This document shows positions 39,636 through 47,968 of a DNA stretch of 64,000 bases, one piece after another; the first letter of the stretch is position 1, and each line of letters starts with the position of its first letter. The translations under genes and the position numbers were made by a program. Under the pieces are notes generated by a model, which had not been told where the DNA came from, searched no databases, and was given only the letters and a program-made list of their open reading frames with translations. The DNA comes from Thermochromatium tepidum ATCC 43061 (GTDB taxonomy: Bacteria; Pseudomonadota; Gammaproteobacteria; Chromatiales; Chromatiaceae), in assembly GCF_009664085.1 (NCBI RefSeq), contig NZ_CP039268.1, positions 253,001 to 317,000 on the forward strand, read 5' to 3'.

Positions 39636-40677
39636 CGGCGGCGCTGGCCAAATCCCCCACGGGCTCGGCGTCTGGTTTCCCGCCATCCGCGCCGGCAGCG
39701 GTGCGGATGTGTTCACCGAACGGCTGTGCGCGGCGCTGATTGCGCGCGGCGTGCGCGCCGAGATCACTTGGCTGCCGCTGCGCGCCGAGTATGCGCCCTG
39801 GTCGGTCGCCGTGCCCCCGCCGCCCGAGTGGGCCACCGTGGCGCACGTCAATTCCTGGCTGCCGCAGCGCTTTTGGCCGCGGGATTTGCAGGTCGTCTGC
39901 ACAGTGCATCACTCCGTCCACGACCCAGCGCTTGAACCCTTTAAAAGCGCTTTACAACGTCTCTATCACCGCTTTTGGATTTATCGCATCGAACAATCAT
40001 CACTCAGGCGCGCTCAACGTGTCGTCACGGTCAGCCGCTACACCGCGCAAGCCGTAACCGCGGCTTTCGGTAAGCGTTCCATCGACGTCATTCCGAACGG
40101 GGTAGATACCGACTTTTTCACCCCAAGCAACCGCGAACTGCCGAACGAGCCATTTCGGCTGCTTCATGTCGGTAACTGGATCCCACGCAAAGGCGTGGAC
40201 CTGTTAGCGTCCATCCTGCGCGAACTGGGTGAGGAATTCGAGTTGGTGTATACCGCCGACCGCTCTGGCCAACACCGCCGCTATCCCCTGCCAAGTAATG
40301 CGCGCTGCCTGGGCCGGCTTGATGCCGAAGGACTGCGCGCGGCCTATACCCAGGCCGATGCCTTGCTCTTTCCAAGCCGCTTGGAGGGATTCGGGTTGGT
40401 CGCCGCCGAGGCAATGGCCTGCGGGCTGCCGGTGATTGCGGCCAGCAGCTCATCGCTTCCCGAAGTCGTGGCCGACGGGGAAACGGGCCTGCTCTGCCCG
40501 GTGGACGACGTGGCCGCTTTTGTCGCCGCCGCGCGGCGCTTGCAGGGCGACGTCGGGCTTTGGCGCACGATGCGGCTAGCGGCCAGGGAGCGGGCAGTAG
40601 CGCTTTTCGACGAAGCCAAGCAAGTTGAGCGGTACCTTGATCTTTACCGGCAGGTGTGCGCCAACCCCCATGGATAA
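39622..40677 (+). CDS. GT4-family glycosyltransferase
   Basis: A 351-residue glycosyltransferase (GT-B fold). It starts near IPHGLGVWFPAIRAGSGADVF and shows VVTVSRYTAQAV, IDVIPNGVDTDFF, and the donor-site region SRLEGFGLVAAEAMACGLPVIA. An in-frame ATG at 39610 is an alternative. It overlaps the nuclease by 14 bp and the next gene by 8 bp, so it reads as part of one operon. Acceptor and sugar are unknown; the locus suggests lipopolysaccharide or capsule synthesis. Confidence 0.9.
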   Translation: METSDGGAGQIPHGLGVWFPAIRAGSGADVFTERLCAALIARGVRAEITWLPLRAEYAPWSVAVPPPPEWATVAHVNSWLPQRFWPRDLQVVCTVHHSVHDPALEPFKSALQRLYHRFWIYRIEQSSLRRAQRVVTVSRYTAQAVTAAFGKRSIDVIPNGVDTDFFTPSNRELPNEPFRLLHVGNWIPRKGVDLLASILRELGEEFELVYTADRSGQHRRYPLPSNARCLGRLDAEGLRAAYTQADALLFPSRLEGFGLVAAEAMACGLPVIAASSSSLPEVVADGETGLLCPVDDVAAFVAAARRLQGDVGLWRTMRLAARERAVALFDEAKQVERYLDLYRQVCANPHG

Positions 40678-41530
40678 ACCGATCGTCGGTCTTACCCTGA
40701 ACTATCGCGATGCCGAGCGCACCAGCCGGTGCATCGCGTCGCTCCTGGCGGACGGGGCCGACGGGGTGCTGGTGTGGGACAACTCGGAAGACGACGGCGT
40801 ATCGGCGCGGTGTTTGCGCCAGCATTGGGCGAGCGAGTCGCGCGTCGTCGTGGAGGTGAGTGAGCGCAACCTCGGGTTCGCCGCGGGCGTCAACCGCGGC
40901 ATCGAAGCCATCCTTGCCCGCTGGCCGCAGGCCTGGGTGATGCTCCTCAACAACGACGCCGTGCTCCTCCCCGGCGCACTCAACACCTTGGCTAGCGCTT
41001 TAGATAGCCAGCCGCAGGCGGTCATTGCCTACCCGCGCGTCGATCATGATGGCCAGGTCATCGGCACGGTCTACTACCAGCGCTGGTTTGCCCTCTTGCG
41101 TTTCGACCGCCCGTGGCCGGGAAGCTTTCCCTACCCCAGCGGCAGCGCGCTGTTGATCGCGCCGGAACGCATCGAGCTGCCGCTGTTCGACGAGGACTTT
41201 TTCATGTATGGCGAGGACGTGATGCTCGGCTGGCGGCTGGGCGCAGCGCGCATGGTGCATGTGCCGAATGTGCTTGCCTGGCACGAAGGCAGTGCATCGA
41301 GCCGCAATGGGTCGATGTTTTACGAATTGCATGTAGCAGCAGGGCATTGGCAGCTGGCGCACAAACTTGCCAGGAATCCGGTGGATTCTGTACTTCTTTT
41401 CGCTTGCCGCGGGATTAGCCTAAGCACCCGCGCCTTGATCCGTGCCACGCGGTCCCGCTCGCCCACACCAATACGTGGACTGATCCATGGCTTCCAAAGC
41501 ACAATCAGTAAGAGATATCTAAAGCCTTAG
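40670..41530 (+). CDS. GT2-family glycosyltransferase
   Basis: A 286-residue GT-A enzyme of the rhamnosyltransferase-like group. It has the start IVGLTLNYRDAERTSRCIASL, SERNLGFAAGVNRGIEAIL, the metal-binding LLNNDAVLLP (DxD-like NND) and FFMYGEDVMLGWRLGAA near 190-205. The start overlaps the end of the previous gene by 8 bp. The C-terminus has a hydrophobic helix (VDSVLLFACRGISL). Sugar unknown. Confidence 0.88.
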   Translation: MDKPIVGLTLNYRDAERTSRCIASLLADGADGVLVWDNSEDDGVSARCLRQHWASESRVVVEVSERNLGFAAGVNRGIEAILARWPQAWVMLLNNDAVLLPGALNTLASALDSQPQAVIAYPRVDHDGQVIGTVYYQRWFALLRFDRPWPGSFPYPSGSALLIAPERIELPLFDEDFFMYGEDVMLGWRLGAARMVHVPNVLAWHEGSASSRNGSMFYELHVAAGHWQLAHKLARNPVDSVLLFACRGISLSTRALIRATRSRSPTPIRGLIHGFQSTISKRYLKP

Positions 41531-41567
41531 ATCTTACAGCGCTGAGATCGATAGAGAAATGAGCGGA

Positions 41568-42614
41568 TCATAAATAATTTTTGGGCAACTGTGCAATATG
41601 CTGAGATACCAAAAAAGAGGGATTAACCTCGCAAATCGCACCAAAAAAATTCTTCACCTGCTCCTTAAAAACAGTCCTCTCTTGCATGATTTTTTCTCGA
41701 TAGCCAGCCATTTCTTGATGGGCCCAACAAAAATCCGAAAAAATCTTCTGCAAAAGGAGGCCAAATTCCGATATATAGCTTTCGTTATTATCATCAAGCT
41801 TAAATTGCTGTGGCAAAGGAACATCAAGATCGTTGTTTGCTGAGCCCTGTCTCCCAGTTATGACACAACAGCCAGCCATTGCCGCCTCTCTTGGAAGGCG
41901 ATCCTTGCCGGGATGATGACCAAAATCAATATATACTTTTGAACGACAAAGAAGCTCATACACGCCATTACGGGTTAGTCCTTGAATTGGCACAAACGTA
42001 AATTCTGGATAGGCGTTTCTTAATCTGTTGGTTTTCTTTAGTCCTTTTTTAGGGTTGTAACAAATGATATTTTGTTTGGTCGAGATGTCGATTGAGAGAG
42101 CTCCGTTTAAATATATATCGCTAAGGTAATCTGTCAACATTACACCATCTAAGCCTTTGCACGCCAGAAAATCTCTGGCATACTGGCTTTGAAATAAGTG
42201 GATACATCTCTTGATTCCCCAAATTGGCACTCTCCTTTTAGAGAATTTGTGTGGCCTAATAAAACCGATTATGTACATGAATAAATCTCTAATTTTAGAC
42301 TCGCCTTTTCGATTTAAATAGTTATCGACAGATAGCCACCAAACCGCAACCCGAGCATTTTTGATATACCTAATAATCCAGGTTGCGGTTTCAGGTATAA
42401 CTATTAACACATTATTTTCATCTATTAGACTCGATTGCGGCGCATCATAGCATCTGTAAGACTCCGGTTTTTGGTGAACCTGGTTAAATGGATAGTAGAC
42501 GATATAAGCATCATGTCCAATTCTTCGTAGTTCTTCTACAAGCTGATGCAGAAGTTCTGGTCCACCAGTCACTACCGAAGCTGGACAACATACAAGTGTT
42601 TTTATGTATTTCAT
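41568..42614 (-). CDS. AT-rich glycosyltransferase-like protein
   Basis: A 348-residue protein with the outline of a GT-B glycosyltransferase: N-terminal VVTGGPELLHQLVEELRRIGHDAYIV and C-terminal KVYIDFGHHPGKDRLPREAAMAGCCVITG, a pattern like the donor-binding region. The base composition is clearly AT-rich compared with its neighbours, showing recent transfer. The start overlaps glf by 4 bp (ATGA). Function is inferred from context only. Confidence 0.7.
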   Translation of the reverse strand: MKYIKTLVCCPASVVTGGPELLHQLVEELRRIGHDAYIVYYPFNQVHQKPESYRCYDAPQSSLIDENNVLIVIPETATWIIRYIKNARVAVWWLSVDNYLNRKGESKIRDLFMYIIGFIRPHKFSKRRVPIWGIKRCIHLFQSQYARDFLACKGLDGVMLTDYLSDIYLNGALSIDISTKQNIICYNPKKGLKKTNRLRNAYPEFTFVPIQGLTRNGVYELLCRSKVYIDFGHHPGKDRLPREAAMAGCCVITGRQGSANNDLDVPLPQQFKLDDNNESYISEFGLLLQKIFSDFCWAHQEMAGYREKIMQERTVFKEQVKNFFGAICEVNPSFLVSQHIAQLPKNYL

Positions 42615-43729
42615 TTTTTTCTTATATTTTCTTGCGTTGTAATCGATGCCTTCAGTGTTGCGCCGACAACTTGATCCATGTTGTAGTACCGATACTGTGC
42701 CAATCGCCCTACGAAGGTCACATCCCGGCGCTGTTCTGCCAAGGCTTCATATCGTTTGAATAGTGCTTCATTCTCCGGTCTTGGCACAGGATAGTAAGGC
42801 TCACCTTCTGCCTGCGGATACTCACGCACAATGGATGTTCCGCTGTGCTGTTGGCCGGTTAGATGCTTGAACTCTGTGATACGCGTGTAATCGTGGTCGT
42901 TGGGATAATTAACAGTACCGACGGCTTGGTATTGCTCGGTGTCGGGCAAGTGCTGATGTTCGAAGCGCAGGCTGCGGTACGGAAGTTTGCCGTAGCAATA
43001 ATCAAAGAAAGCGTCGATGGGACCGGTAAACACAGTGTGATTGGCCTGGACGCTATCCCGAATGGCGAAGTAGTCTATGTTCAATTGGACGGTGATGTTC
43101 GGGTGATCCAGCATGCGGCGGAACATGGCGGTGTAGCCATCTGCGGGCATGAATTGGTAGGTGTCGGTGAAGTAGCGGTCATCGTCGTTGGTACGGGTCG
43201 GTATGCGGGCTGCAACGCTGGCGGAGAGTTCAGCCAGGTCTAAACCCCATTGCTTGCGGGTGTAGCCGCGGAAGAATTTATCGCATAGGTCACGGCCCAC
43301 GCTGTTGAGAACGACATCCTCGCTCGTTCGGATGGGGTCGCGCGGTTCGCGCACTCGTTCCAGCCATGCGGCCACGCCTTCTTCATCAAGGTCCAGCCCG
43401 TACAAGCGGTTGATCGTCGTGCGGTTGATCGGGATGGGCAGTAGCTGCCCATCGACGCTCGCCAGCACTCGGTGTTCATAAAACCGCCAATCGGTAAAAC
43501 GTGATAGCCATTCAATGATACGTTTGGCGTTGGTGTGAAAGATGTGCGGTCCATAAGGGTGAATGAGCACACCGTGCTCATCGACTTTATCGTAGGCGTT
43601 GCCCCCAATGTGGTCGCGCTTGTCGATGATGAGCACCTGCCTGCCGGCTTCGGCCAGCACACGGGCGCAAACGGAGCCAGCGAAGCCGGCACCGACGATG
43701 AGGACGTCGGTTCTCAAGTGTTCCTCCAT
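42611..43729 (-). CDS. glf: UDP-galactopyranose mutase
   Basis: A 372-residue FAD enzyme converting UDP-galactopyranose to UDP-galactofuranose, a precursor for galactofuranose-containing glycans. It has the dinucleotide motif VLIVGAGFAGSVCAR, the block IIDKRDHIGGNAYD, LIHPYGPHIFHT and GRLAQYRYYNMDQV at the C-terminus. The presence of this gene predicts Galf in the surface glycan. It overlaps wzx by 16 bp and the AT-rich glycosyltransferase by 4 bp. Confidence 0.96.
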   Translation of the reverse strand: MEEHLRTDVLIVGAGFAGSVCARVLAEAGRQVLIIDKRDHIGGNAYDKVDEHGVLIHPYGPHIFHTNAKRIIEWLSRFTDWRFYEHRVLASVDGQLLPIPINRTTINRLYGLDLDEEGVAAWLERVREPRDPIRTSEDVVLNSVGRDLCDKFFRGYTRKQWGLDLAELSASVAARIPTRTNDDDRYFTDTYQFMPADGYTAMFRRMLDHPNITVQLNIDYFAIRDSVQANHTVFTGPIDAFFDYCYGKLPYRSLRFEHQHLPDTEQYQAVGTVNYPNDHDYTRITEFKHLTGQQHSGTSIVREYPQAEGEPYYPVPRPENEALFKRYEALAEQRRDVTFVGRLAQYRYYNMDQVVGATLKASITTQENIRKK

Positions 43730-44973
43730 TGCAAAGCGGATAGGTAGCCTTTACGCCAGAGCAGCACGGCCATACTGCCGGTTACCCACAGTTCAACCAG
43801 CAGCATGGTCTGCGCAGCACCTGGGGCTCCCCAATGTTGCGCCATAGGCCCGATGAGTAGCAGGCTGATGGCTGCCGCAGAGGCGAGAATGAGGTTGAAT
43901 CCTCGGTTGATGCCGTGCGGGAGCATGATTTGCACACCCAGCACGTTGGATAGACCAATGACGAGCGGCAGCGGTGCCAGCCAGCGCAGCACTTGTGCGG
44001 CGGGAGCAAAATCTTGTCCGCCGAGCAGCAAAATCAGCCAATCTGAGAGGGCCCAGAGCGAAAGGCTCGCGCTGCCAGCAATCAACACGACGGCCAGAGC
44101 GCTGCGCTTGATAAGGGTGTAGGCCGCCTCACCGTCGTTTTGAACCAGATGACTCATGCGGGGGAAAAGTGCTTGAGACAGCGGAACTAGGAGCGATTGA
44201 GCAGCAGAACGCAACTTGTCAGCAAGGTTGAAGTAGGCCAGCGCAACCGGCCCAGCAACCCAACCTAGCACTAGCGGCACGAGGGTAGTATAGAGGCTGA
44301 TGGATACGCGGGAGCCGAAAAGCGCACCGCCCTCACGCAAGACGCCGCGGATTTCCGGCCAGCGCGGGCGGTACCACGCGACGATGGATTGTCGATGTAT
44401 CCACCACAAGGACAGGACGCCGGCCAGCATAGCGGCGCCACCCTGGATGATGAGGACCCAGATGGCGTCACTCGGCTGCCGAATCAGCAGAAAGATGGGG
44501 ATGAGGGCCAAGCCGCGCGTGAGCAGTTGAAGGGCAGCGACCACCTGCAACCGCTCCAGCCCTTGCAGAAACCAAATGGGAAAGAGCGCGGAGGCAATGA
44601 CGGTGATAAAGGCGGCGGCGTAGAGCGGAGCATCCGGTCGCAGACGGTCGGTGACCATGATAACCCCGGCTGCTATCACCGCAGCAAGCAGCACGAGCAG
44701 CCATTGCGCCACCCAGGTGGCGGCAAAGATACGGTTGACTTCCGCAGGGTCGCTTCGATTCGCTGCCACCTTGCGGGTGGCACTCCACGAAAAACCGTAG
44801 TCCACCAGCAGCACAAAGTAGGTCATCACGACCTGGGCAAAGGCAACCTTGCCGAAAGCCTCGGCACCCAGTACCCGGGTCAGGTAGGGCAGGGTGATCA
44901 GCGGAATGACGTAGTTGCTGATCTGCACCACCCCCATGGCGGCGATGTTGGTGCGTAGGCATGGCGTCGTCAT
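43714..44973 (-). CDS. Wzx-type polysaccharide flippase
   Basis: A 419-residue polytopic membrane protein of the MATE-related polysaccharide-transport family. The start VQISNYVIPLITLPYLTRVLG with GAEAFGKVAFAQ is typical of O-antigen flippases (RfbX/Wzx), with about 12 hydrophobic helices in total. It moves lipid-linked repeat units across the inner membrane. The start at 44973 removes 16 upstream residues with no family similarity. Wzy polymerase is not seen. Confidence 0.93.
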   Translation of the reverse strand: MTTPCLRTNIAAMGVVQISNYVIPLITLPYLTRVLGAEAFGKVAFAQVVMTYFVLLVDYGFSWSATRKVAANRSDPAEVNRIFAATWVAQWLLVLLAAVIAAGVIMVTDRLRPDAPLYAAAFITVIASALFPIWFLQGLERLQVVAALQLLTRGLALIPIFLLIRQPSDAIWVLIIQGGAAMLAGVLSLWWIHRQSIVAWYRPRWPEIRGVLREGGALFGSRVSISLYTTLVPLVLGWVAGPVALAYFNLADKLRSAAQSLLVPLSQALFPRMSHLVQNDGEAAYTLIKRSALAVVLIAGSASLSLWALSDWLILLLGGQDFAPAAQVLRWLAPLPLVIGLSNVLGVQIMLPHGINRGFNLILASAAAISLLLIGPMAQHWGAPGAAQTMLLVELWVTGSMAVLLWRKGYLSALQWRNT

Positions 44974-45028
44974 GGCTAGTTTTCCTAAACTAACGCTCCG
45001 AGCCGTGCGGTTGCCAAGCAACCGCGAG

Positions 45029-45208
45029 TCACAACTTCACTTCCCCTCCACCATCTCCCGCGGCAGTACGGACTTGATGTCCTATAGCACCCCCATCGGG
45101 CGCAAGCCAGGAACGGATGGTGGGGCCGCGCTCATCTCTGCTCGAGACGGCGCGTTCTGCAATCAGGGCTTTGACCTCGTCCCAGCTCATTTCAGTCGTG
45201 GCGGACAT
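45029..45208 (-). CDS. Small protein with good ribosome-binding site, possible gene remnant
   Basis: A 59-residue frame with AAGGAG 7 bp before the ATG. It starts MSATTEMSWDEVKALIAERA, which looks like the N-terminal helix of a longer protein, and then continues in a Gly/Arg-rich, non-conserved tail (GDGGGEVKL). I infer the 5' end of a gene whose rest has been lost in this rearranged zone. It lies 55 bp upstream of wzx on the same strand. Confidence 0.4.
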   Translation of the reverse strand: MSATTEMSWDEVKALIAERAVSSRDERGPTIRSWLAPDGGAIGHQVRTAAGDGGGEVKL

Positions 45209-45328
45209 CGATGAACTCCTTATGCCTTATGCCTTCTTCCCGCCTTCGAGGCGCCATACACTCGGCGCGTTCACCCAACACGCCGCTCGATCATGATGCC
45301 CACGATCCTAGCAGAAGAGCAGGAAGAG

Positions 45329-45347
45329 GGGTCAGGTCTTGCATTGA
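45329..45347 (-). repeat. Solo copy of the GGGTCAGGTCTTGCATTGA motif
   Basis: The 19-base sequence GGGTCAGGTCTTGCATTGA and the bases after it (CACATCCGCT) match the left end of the 142-bp element at 47826. A reverse copy of the core also forms the 5' end of the glycosyltransferase at 36858. No partner arm lies nearby, so this is a solo end or an element remnant. Confidence 0.6.
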
Positions 45348-45412
45348 CACATCCGCTCCCGCTTTCCTTATACCATCCGGGTCCCGGTAAAGGCGGAGCG
45401 CAAAGAAACGCA

Positions 45413-45490
45413 TGTAGGAGCGCCTTCAGGCGCGATCGATGCGTTTGCTGTCACACCAACCGCCAAAATCGCGGCTAAAGCCGCTCCTAC
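45413..45490. repeat. REP-like inverted pair (REPIN)
   Basis: GTAGGAGCGCCTTCAGGCGCGATC (shown in two halves: GTAGGAGCGCC and TTCAGGCGCGATC) and the inverted ATCGCGGCTAAAGCCGCTCCTAC (ATCGCGGCTAAA and GCCGCTCCTAC) are facing REP-like palindromes, the GTAGGAGCGGC type common in gammaproteobacteria. Outer flanks ACGCAT and ATGCGT extend the symmetry. It sits in a gene-poor, rearranged stretch and would be a REPIN mobilised by a RayT transposase; none is in the window. Confidence 0.75.
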
Positions 45491-45538
45491 GGGATGCGTT
45501 GGCGGGGTAGGTGCCTTTGGGCGCGATCCACGTCGCGG

Positions 45539-45709
45539 CCGCGTCATGTCGGCATATTGGCTGGCAGGCTGAACATCGATGCCGACCAGTTCCCCCCTTG
45601 TCGCCAAAGTCGAGCACGACACCTTCAGCCACCTCGTCACTTTCTACGCTGGGCCTCTCTAGAAGATATGTTACAGGGAGCCGGTCTGGGGGTCGTATGA
45701 GGGCCGCAC
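45539..45709 (-). pseudogene. Degraded DUF2283 gene
   Basis: Translation in shifting frames gives the DUF2283 pattern: SYDPQTGSL, then ERPSVESDEVAEGVVLDFGDKG, then ELVGIDVQPASQYADMTR. At least two frameshifts are needed, one in a G-run near 45594 and one near 45672. The 3' end runs into the REP pair. DUF2283 proteins are small and often occur with other small genes. Not functional as it stands. Confidence 0.55.
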
Positions 45710-45767
45710 ATCTAATACCGCTTGCAACGGACGGAAGTCGAAGCGGTTGTGCATACCCCCGTACCGA

Positions 45768-46070
45768 TCAGGCAATTTCAATCACCCGCTCACCCCGCTC
45801 GATTGCAGCCATGAGCAGTGCAGCGCGCCGTGTGTTGCCAACGCGGACCCAGACAATCTGAGGGCCGCCGGGCTCGCACAGGGCGCGAACGGAAAAATCT
45901 TCGTCCTTGGTGAGGATGATTGCTGCGGTGTCGCTTGCCCGCGTCCAGGTTTCGGCGTCTGTTGTGCCGTCCCCGCCAAAATCGAATACGTGCTCGGCAT
46001 CATGGCCGTTCGCAACCAGCTAGCGTGTCAATGCCGGAGGTAACTGCGCATCGACGATGAAGTGACTCAT
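45768..46070 (-). pseudogene. DUF5615 PIN-like toxin gene with a nonsense codon
   Basis: The frame from 46070 to 45768 reads as a complete 100-codon DUF5615 (PIN-like) protein: MSHFIVDAQLPPALTR, a TAG at codon 17 (46020-46022), then LVANGHDAEHVFDFGGDGTTDAE, ILTKDEDFSV and a normal end ERVIEIA. Homologues normally have tryptophan after the arginine, so TGG to TAG is likely. No other disruption is seen. The start overlaps the stop of the DUF433 antitoxin fragment as ATGA, the usual operon layout. Loss of the toxin fits the loss of its antitoxin, which an IS element has split. Confidence 0.8.
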
Positions 46071-46154
46071 GCCGCAGCGCGCAGGACCGTGTGGTCGAGG
46101 AATTGCGCAGCGAATTCCAGCGCCGCGGTAATGTCCCCTTCTTCGAGGTAGGGG
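46067..46154 (-). pseudogene. DUF433 antitoxin gene, C-terminal fragment
   Basis: Encodes YLEEGDITAALEFAAQFLDH and then TVLRAAA to the stop, the C-terminal part of a DUF433 antitoxin. The N-terminal part lies at 47546-47690 on the same strand. Joining the two restores DY-P-YLEEGD across the insertion point. The 2-bp GG (46153-46154) is repeated at the other junction. Confidence 0.85.
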
Positions 46155-46175
46155 CTCGACCAGTTTCGTTAATAG

Positions 46176-46203
46176 TTGAACTTTTTTGCGCGAATGTTAT
46201 AAT
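46176..46203 (+). promoter_or_regulatory. Promoter of the IS607 element
   Basis: TTGAAC (46176-46181) and TATAAT (46198-46203) with 16-bp spacing make a strong sigma-70 promoter just inside the left end of the element, reading toward the tnpA remnant and tnpB. Confidence 0.7.
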
Positions 46204-46209
46204 ATCTGC

Positions 46210-46286
46210 ATGTCACGCAAGATGGTCTTGCATCCAAGAGGCCGCCGAGTTCTTAGGGGTGTGTCCTCTGTGGAGGCTGCGCAATG
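46210..46286 (+). pseudogene. Remnant of IS607 TnpA serine recombinase
   Basis: About 22 residues in one frame, CIQEAAEFLGVCPLWRLRNA, match the N-terminal MerR-like helix-turn-helix of IS607 transposases (usual form xIxEAAxFLGVxPxTLRxWD). The start ATGTCACGCAAG lies in another frame, and the catalytic serine domain is completely missing. The element therefore cannot move by itself. Confidence 0.65.
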
Positions 46287-47519
46287 CTGATTGCCCACCG
46301 CATCGCGCTCGATCCAAACAACGTGCAGGCGACGTATTTCGCTCGCGCCGCTGGCACAGCCCGCTCTGCCTACAACTGGGCGCTGGCCGAGTGGAAGCGC
46401 CAGTACGAGGCATGGAAAGCCGACAATAGCCTACCCAAGCCTTCGCAAGCTGCGCTGCGGCGGCAATTGAACGCCATCAAGCGCGAGCAGTTCCCTTGGA
46501 TGCTCGAAGTCACGAAGAATGCGCCGCAGATGGCAATCATCCAGTTGGGTCAGGCGTTCCAGAACTTCTTCGCTGGCCGTGCCCGCTATCCGCAGTTTCG
46601 CAAGAAGGGCGTGCACGACCGCTTCACGCTCACCAACGACCAGTTCGAAATCGACGGTTCGCGCATTCGCATCCCCCATCTTGGCTGGGTGCGCATGCGC
46701 GAGCCGTTGCGTTTTGCTGGCAAGCTCATGTCGGCCACCGTCTCCCGTGTGGCCGACCGCTGGTTCGTCAGCATCACCGTGGACACGCCCGACACCTCGC
46801 ACCTGCCCAAGGCCGAAAACCAAGGCGCGGCAGGCGTTGATCTGGGCGTGTCGGCGCTGGCAACGCTCTCGACGGGAGAGACTATCCCAGGTCCAAAACC
46901 CCACAAGGCGCTGCTGGACCGATTGCGCAGGCTCTCGCGCAGCCTAAGTCGCAAGCAAAAAGGTTCGGCCAACCGCAAGAAGGCCAGGGCCAGACTGGCA
47001 AAGCTGCACGCCAGGATCGCCAACATCCGCTCGGATGCGCTGCACAAGCTCACGACAGACCTCACGCGCCGGTTTCATACCATCGCCATCGAGGATCTGA
47101 ACGTGCGCGGCATGATGAAGAACCGCCATCTGGCGCGCTCCATCGCCGACATGAGCTTCTTCGAGTTCCGCCGTCAGTTGGAGTACAAGGCGGCGATGAG
47201 CGGCGGGCAGGTGGTGGTGGCCGATCGCTTCTTTGCGAGCAGCAAGACATGCTTGGCGTGTGGGCACAAGCTTGTTGATTTGCCGTTGTCGGCGCGCCGG
47301 TGGACGTGCCCGGACTGCGGAAGTATCCACGACCGCGATGCGAACGCGGCGATCAATCTGAAAAAGGTGGCCGAGAGTTCGGCTGGCGGCTGCCAGCCCT
47401 TTCAGCGACACGCTGATTGCTCGGTGACAGCCTGTGGAGAGGCGGGCTCTGGTCTTGGGCGCACGCTCAAGACGAAACCGGCCTCTGGGAAGCAGGAAGT
47501 CAGCTTTGTTCCTGTGTGA
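46284..47519 (+). CDS. tnpB: TnpB RNA-guided nuclease
   Basis: A 411-residue TnpB of the IS607/IS1341 group, apparently intact. The RuvC residues are D186 (AGVDLGVSAL), E270 (IAIEDLNV) and D352 (HDRDANAAINL). The zinc ribbon has cysteines 323, 326, 342 and 345 (CLACGH and CPDCG). TnpB uses an omega RNA from the right end of the element, overlapping the tnpB 3' end, to cut DNA matching the flank. Here the guide region would start at 47546, in the N-terminal half of the broken antitoxin gene. It ends 26 bp before the element end. Confidence 0.93.
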   Translation: MLIAHRIALDPNNVQATYFARAAGTARSAYNWALAEWKRQYEAWKADNSLPKPSQAALRRQLNAIKREQFPWMLEVTKNAPQMAIIQLGQAFQNFFAGRARYPQFRKKGVHDRFTLTNDQFEIDGSRIRIPHLGWVRMREPLRFAGKLMSATVSRVADRWFVSITVDTPDTSHLPKAENQGAAGVDLGVSALATLSTGETIPGPKPHKALLDRLRRLSRSLSRKQKGSANRKKARARLAKLHARIANIRSDALHKLTTDLTRRFHTIAIEDLNVRGMMKNRHLARSIADMSFFEFRRQLEYKAAMSGGQVVVADRFFASSKTCLACGHKLVDLPLSARRWTCPDCGSIHDRDANAAINLKKVAESSAGGCQPFQRHADCSVTACGEAGSGLGRTLKTKPASGKQEVSFVPV

Positions 47520-47545
47520 GCAGGAATGAGTAAGTCTGATGGAAC

Positions 47546-47690
47546 GGTAATCCGCGAGAATCTCTTCACGCGCAGCTCCGGCCGCCAACAGGTCAAGCAC
47601 ATCCTTGACCCTGACCCTCGTCCCACGAATACAGGGCCGCCCCCCGCATACTTCGGGGTTGACCGTAATCCTGCGCAGTTCAGTTGTCAT
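47546..47690 (-). pseudogene. DUF433 antitoxin gene, N-terminal fragment
   Basis: Encodes MTTELRRITVNPEVCGGRPC and IRGTRVRVKDVLDLLAAGA, then AREEILADY before the sequence enters the IS607 element. This is the conserved N-terminus of DUF433 (NPEVCGGRPCIRGTRV). The remaining part is at 46067-46154. The intact gene would be a MazE/VapB-like antitoxin for the DUF5615 toxin. Confidence 0.88.
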
Positions 47691-47825
47691 GCTCGCTTGC
47701 TCCTTGGCTCATTGCGAGCGGTGCATCCATGATTCAGACGCATCCGCCTGGGCATGTTGGCTTTACTCGTGGTTGTCCATGGCATTGTAGCCGTGCTGCT
47801 TGATGAGTTCATCACAAGAAGGAGA

Positions 47826-47967
47826 GGGTCAGGTCTTGCATTGACACATCCGCTTCCCCTGTACCCGCCACCACGCCCGCCTGCTGTTTTGCACTTGCCG
47901 GTGGTTCATGCCGTGTCACGTGGCGATGGCCGTGAGTATGGCGATGCATCAATGCAAGACCTGACCC
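47826..47967. mobile_element. 142-bp element with 19-bp terminal inverted repeats
   Basis: GGGTCAGGTCTTGCATTGA (47826-47844) and its exact reverse complement TCAATGCAAGACCTGACCC (47949-47967) bound a non-coding 104-bp middle. A MITE-like element is the simplest reading. Single ends with the same core occur at 45329 and at 36858. It has cut into the end of the manC remnant. No target-site duplication was recognised. Confidence 0.6.
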
Positions 47968-47968
47968 C

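Larger units (their letters stand above)
46155..47545 (+). mobile_element. IS607-family element carrying TnpB
   Basis: A 1391-bp insertion bounded by GG on both sides (46153-46154 and 47546-47547). The flanks join to restore the antitoxin reading frame when one GG is removed. IS607 elements use a serine recombinase with a GG crossover core, which fits. Inside are a strong promoter, a remnant of the MerR-like N-terminus of TnpA and an intact tnpB. The right end AATGAGTAAGTCTGATGGAAC recurs at the end of the degraded copy near 55042 in slightly changed form. Confidence 0.8.
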
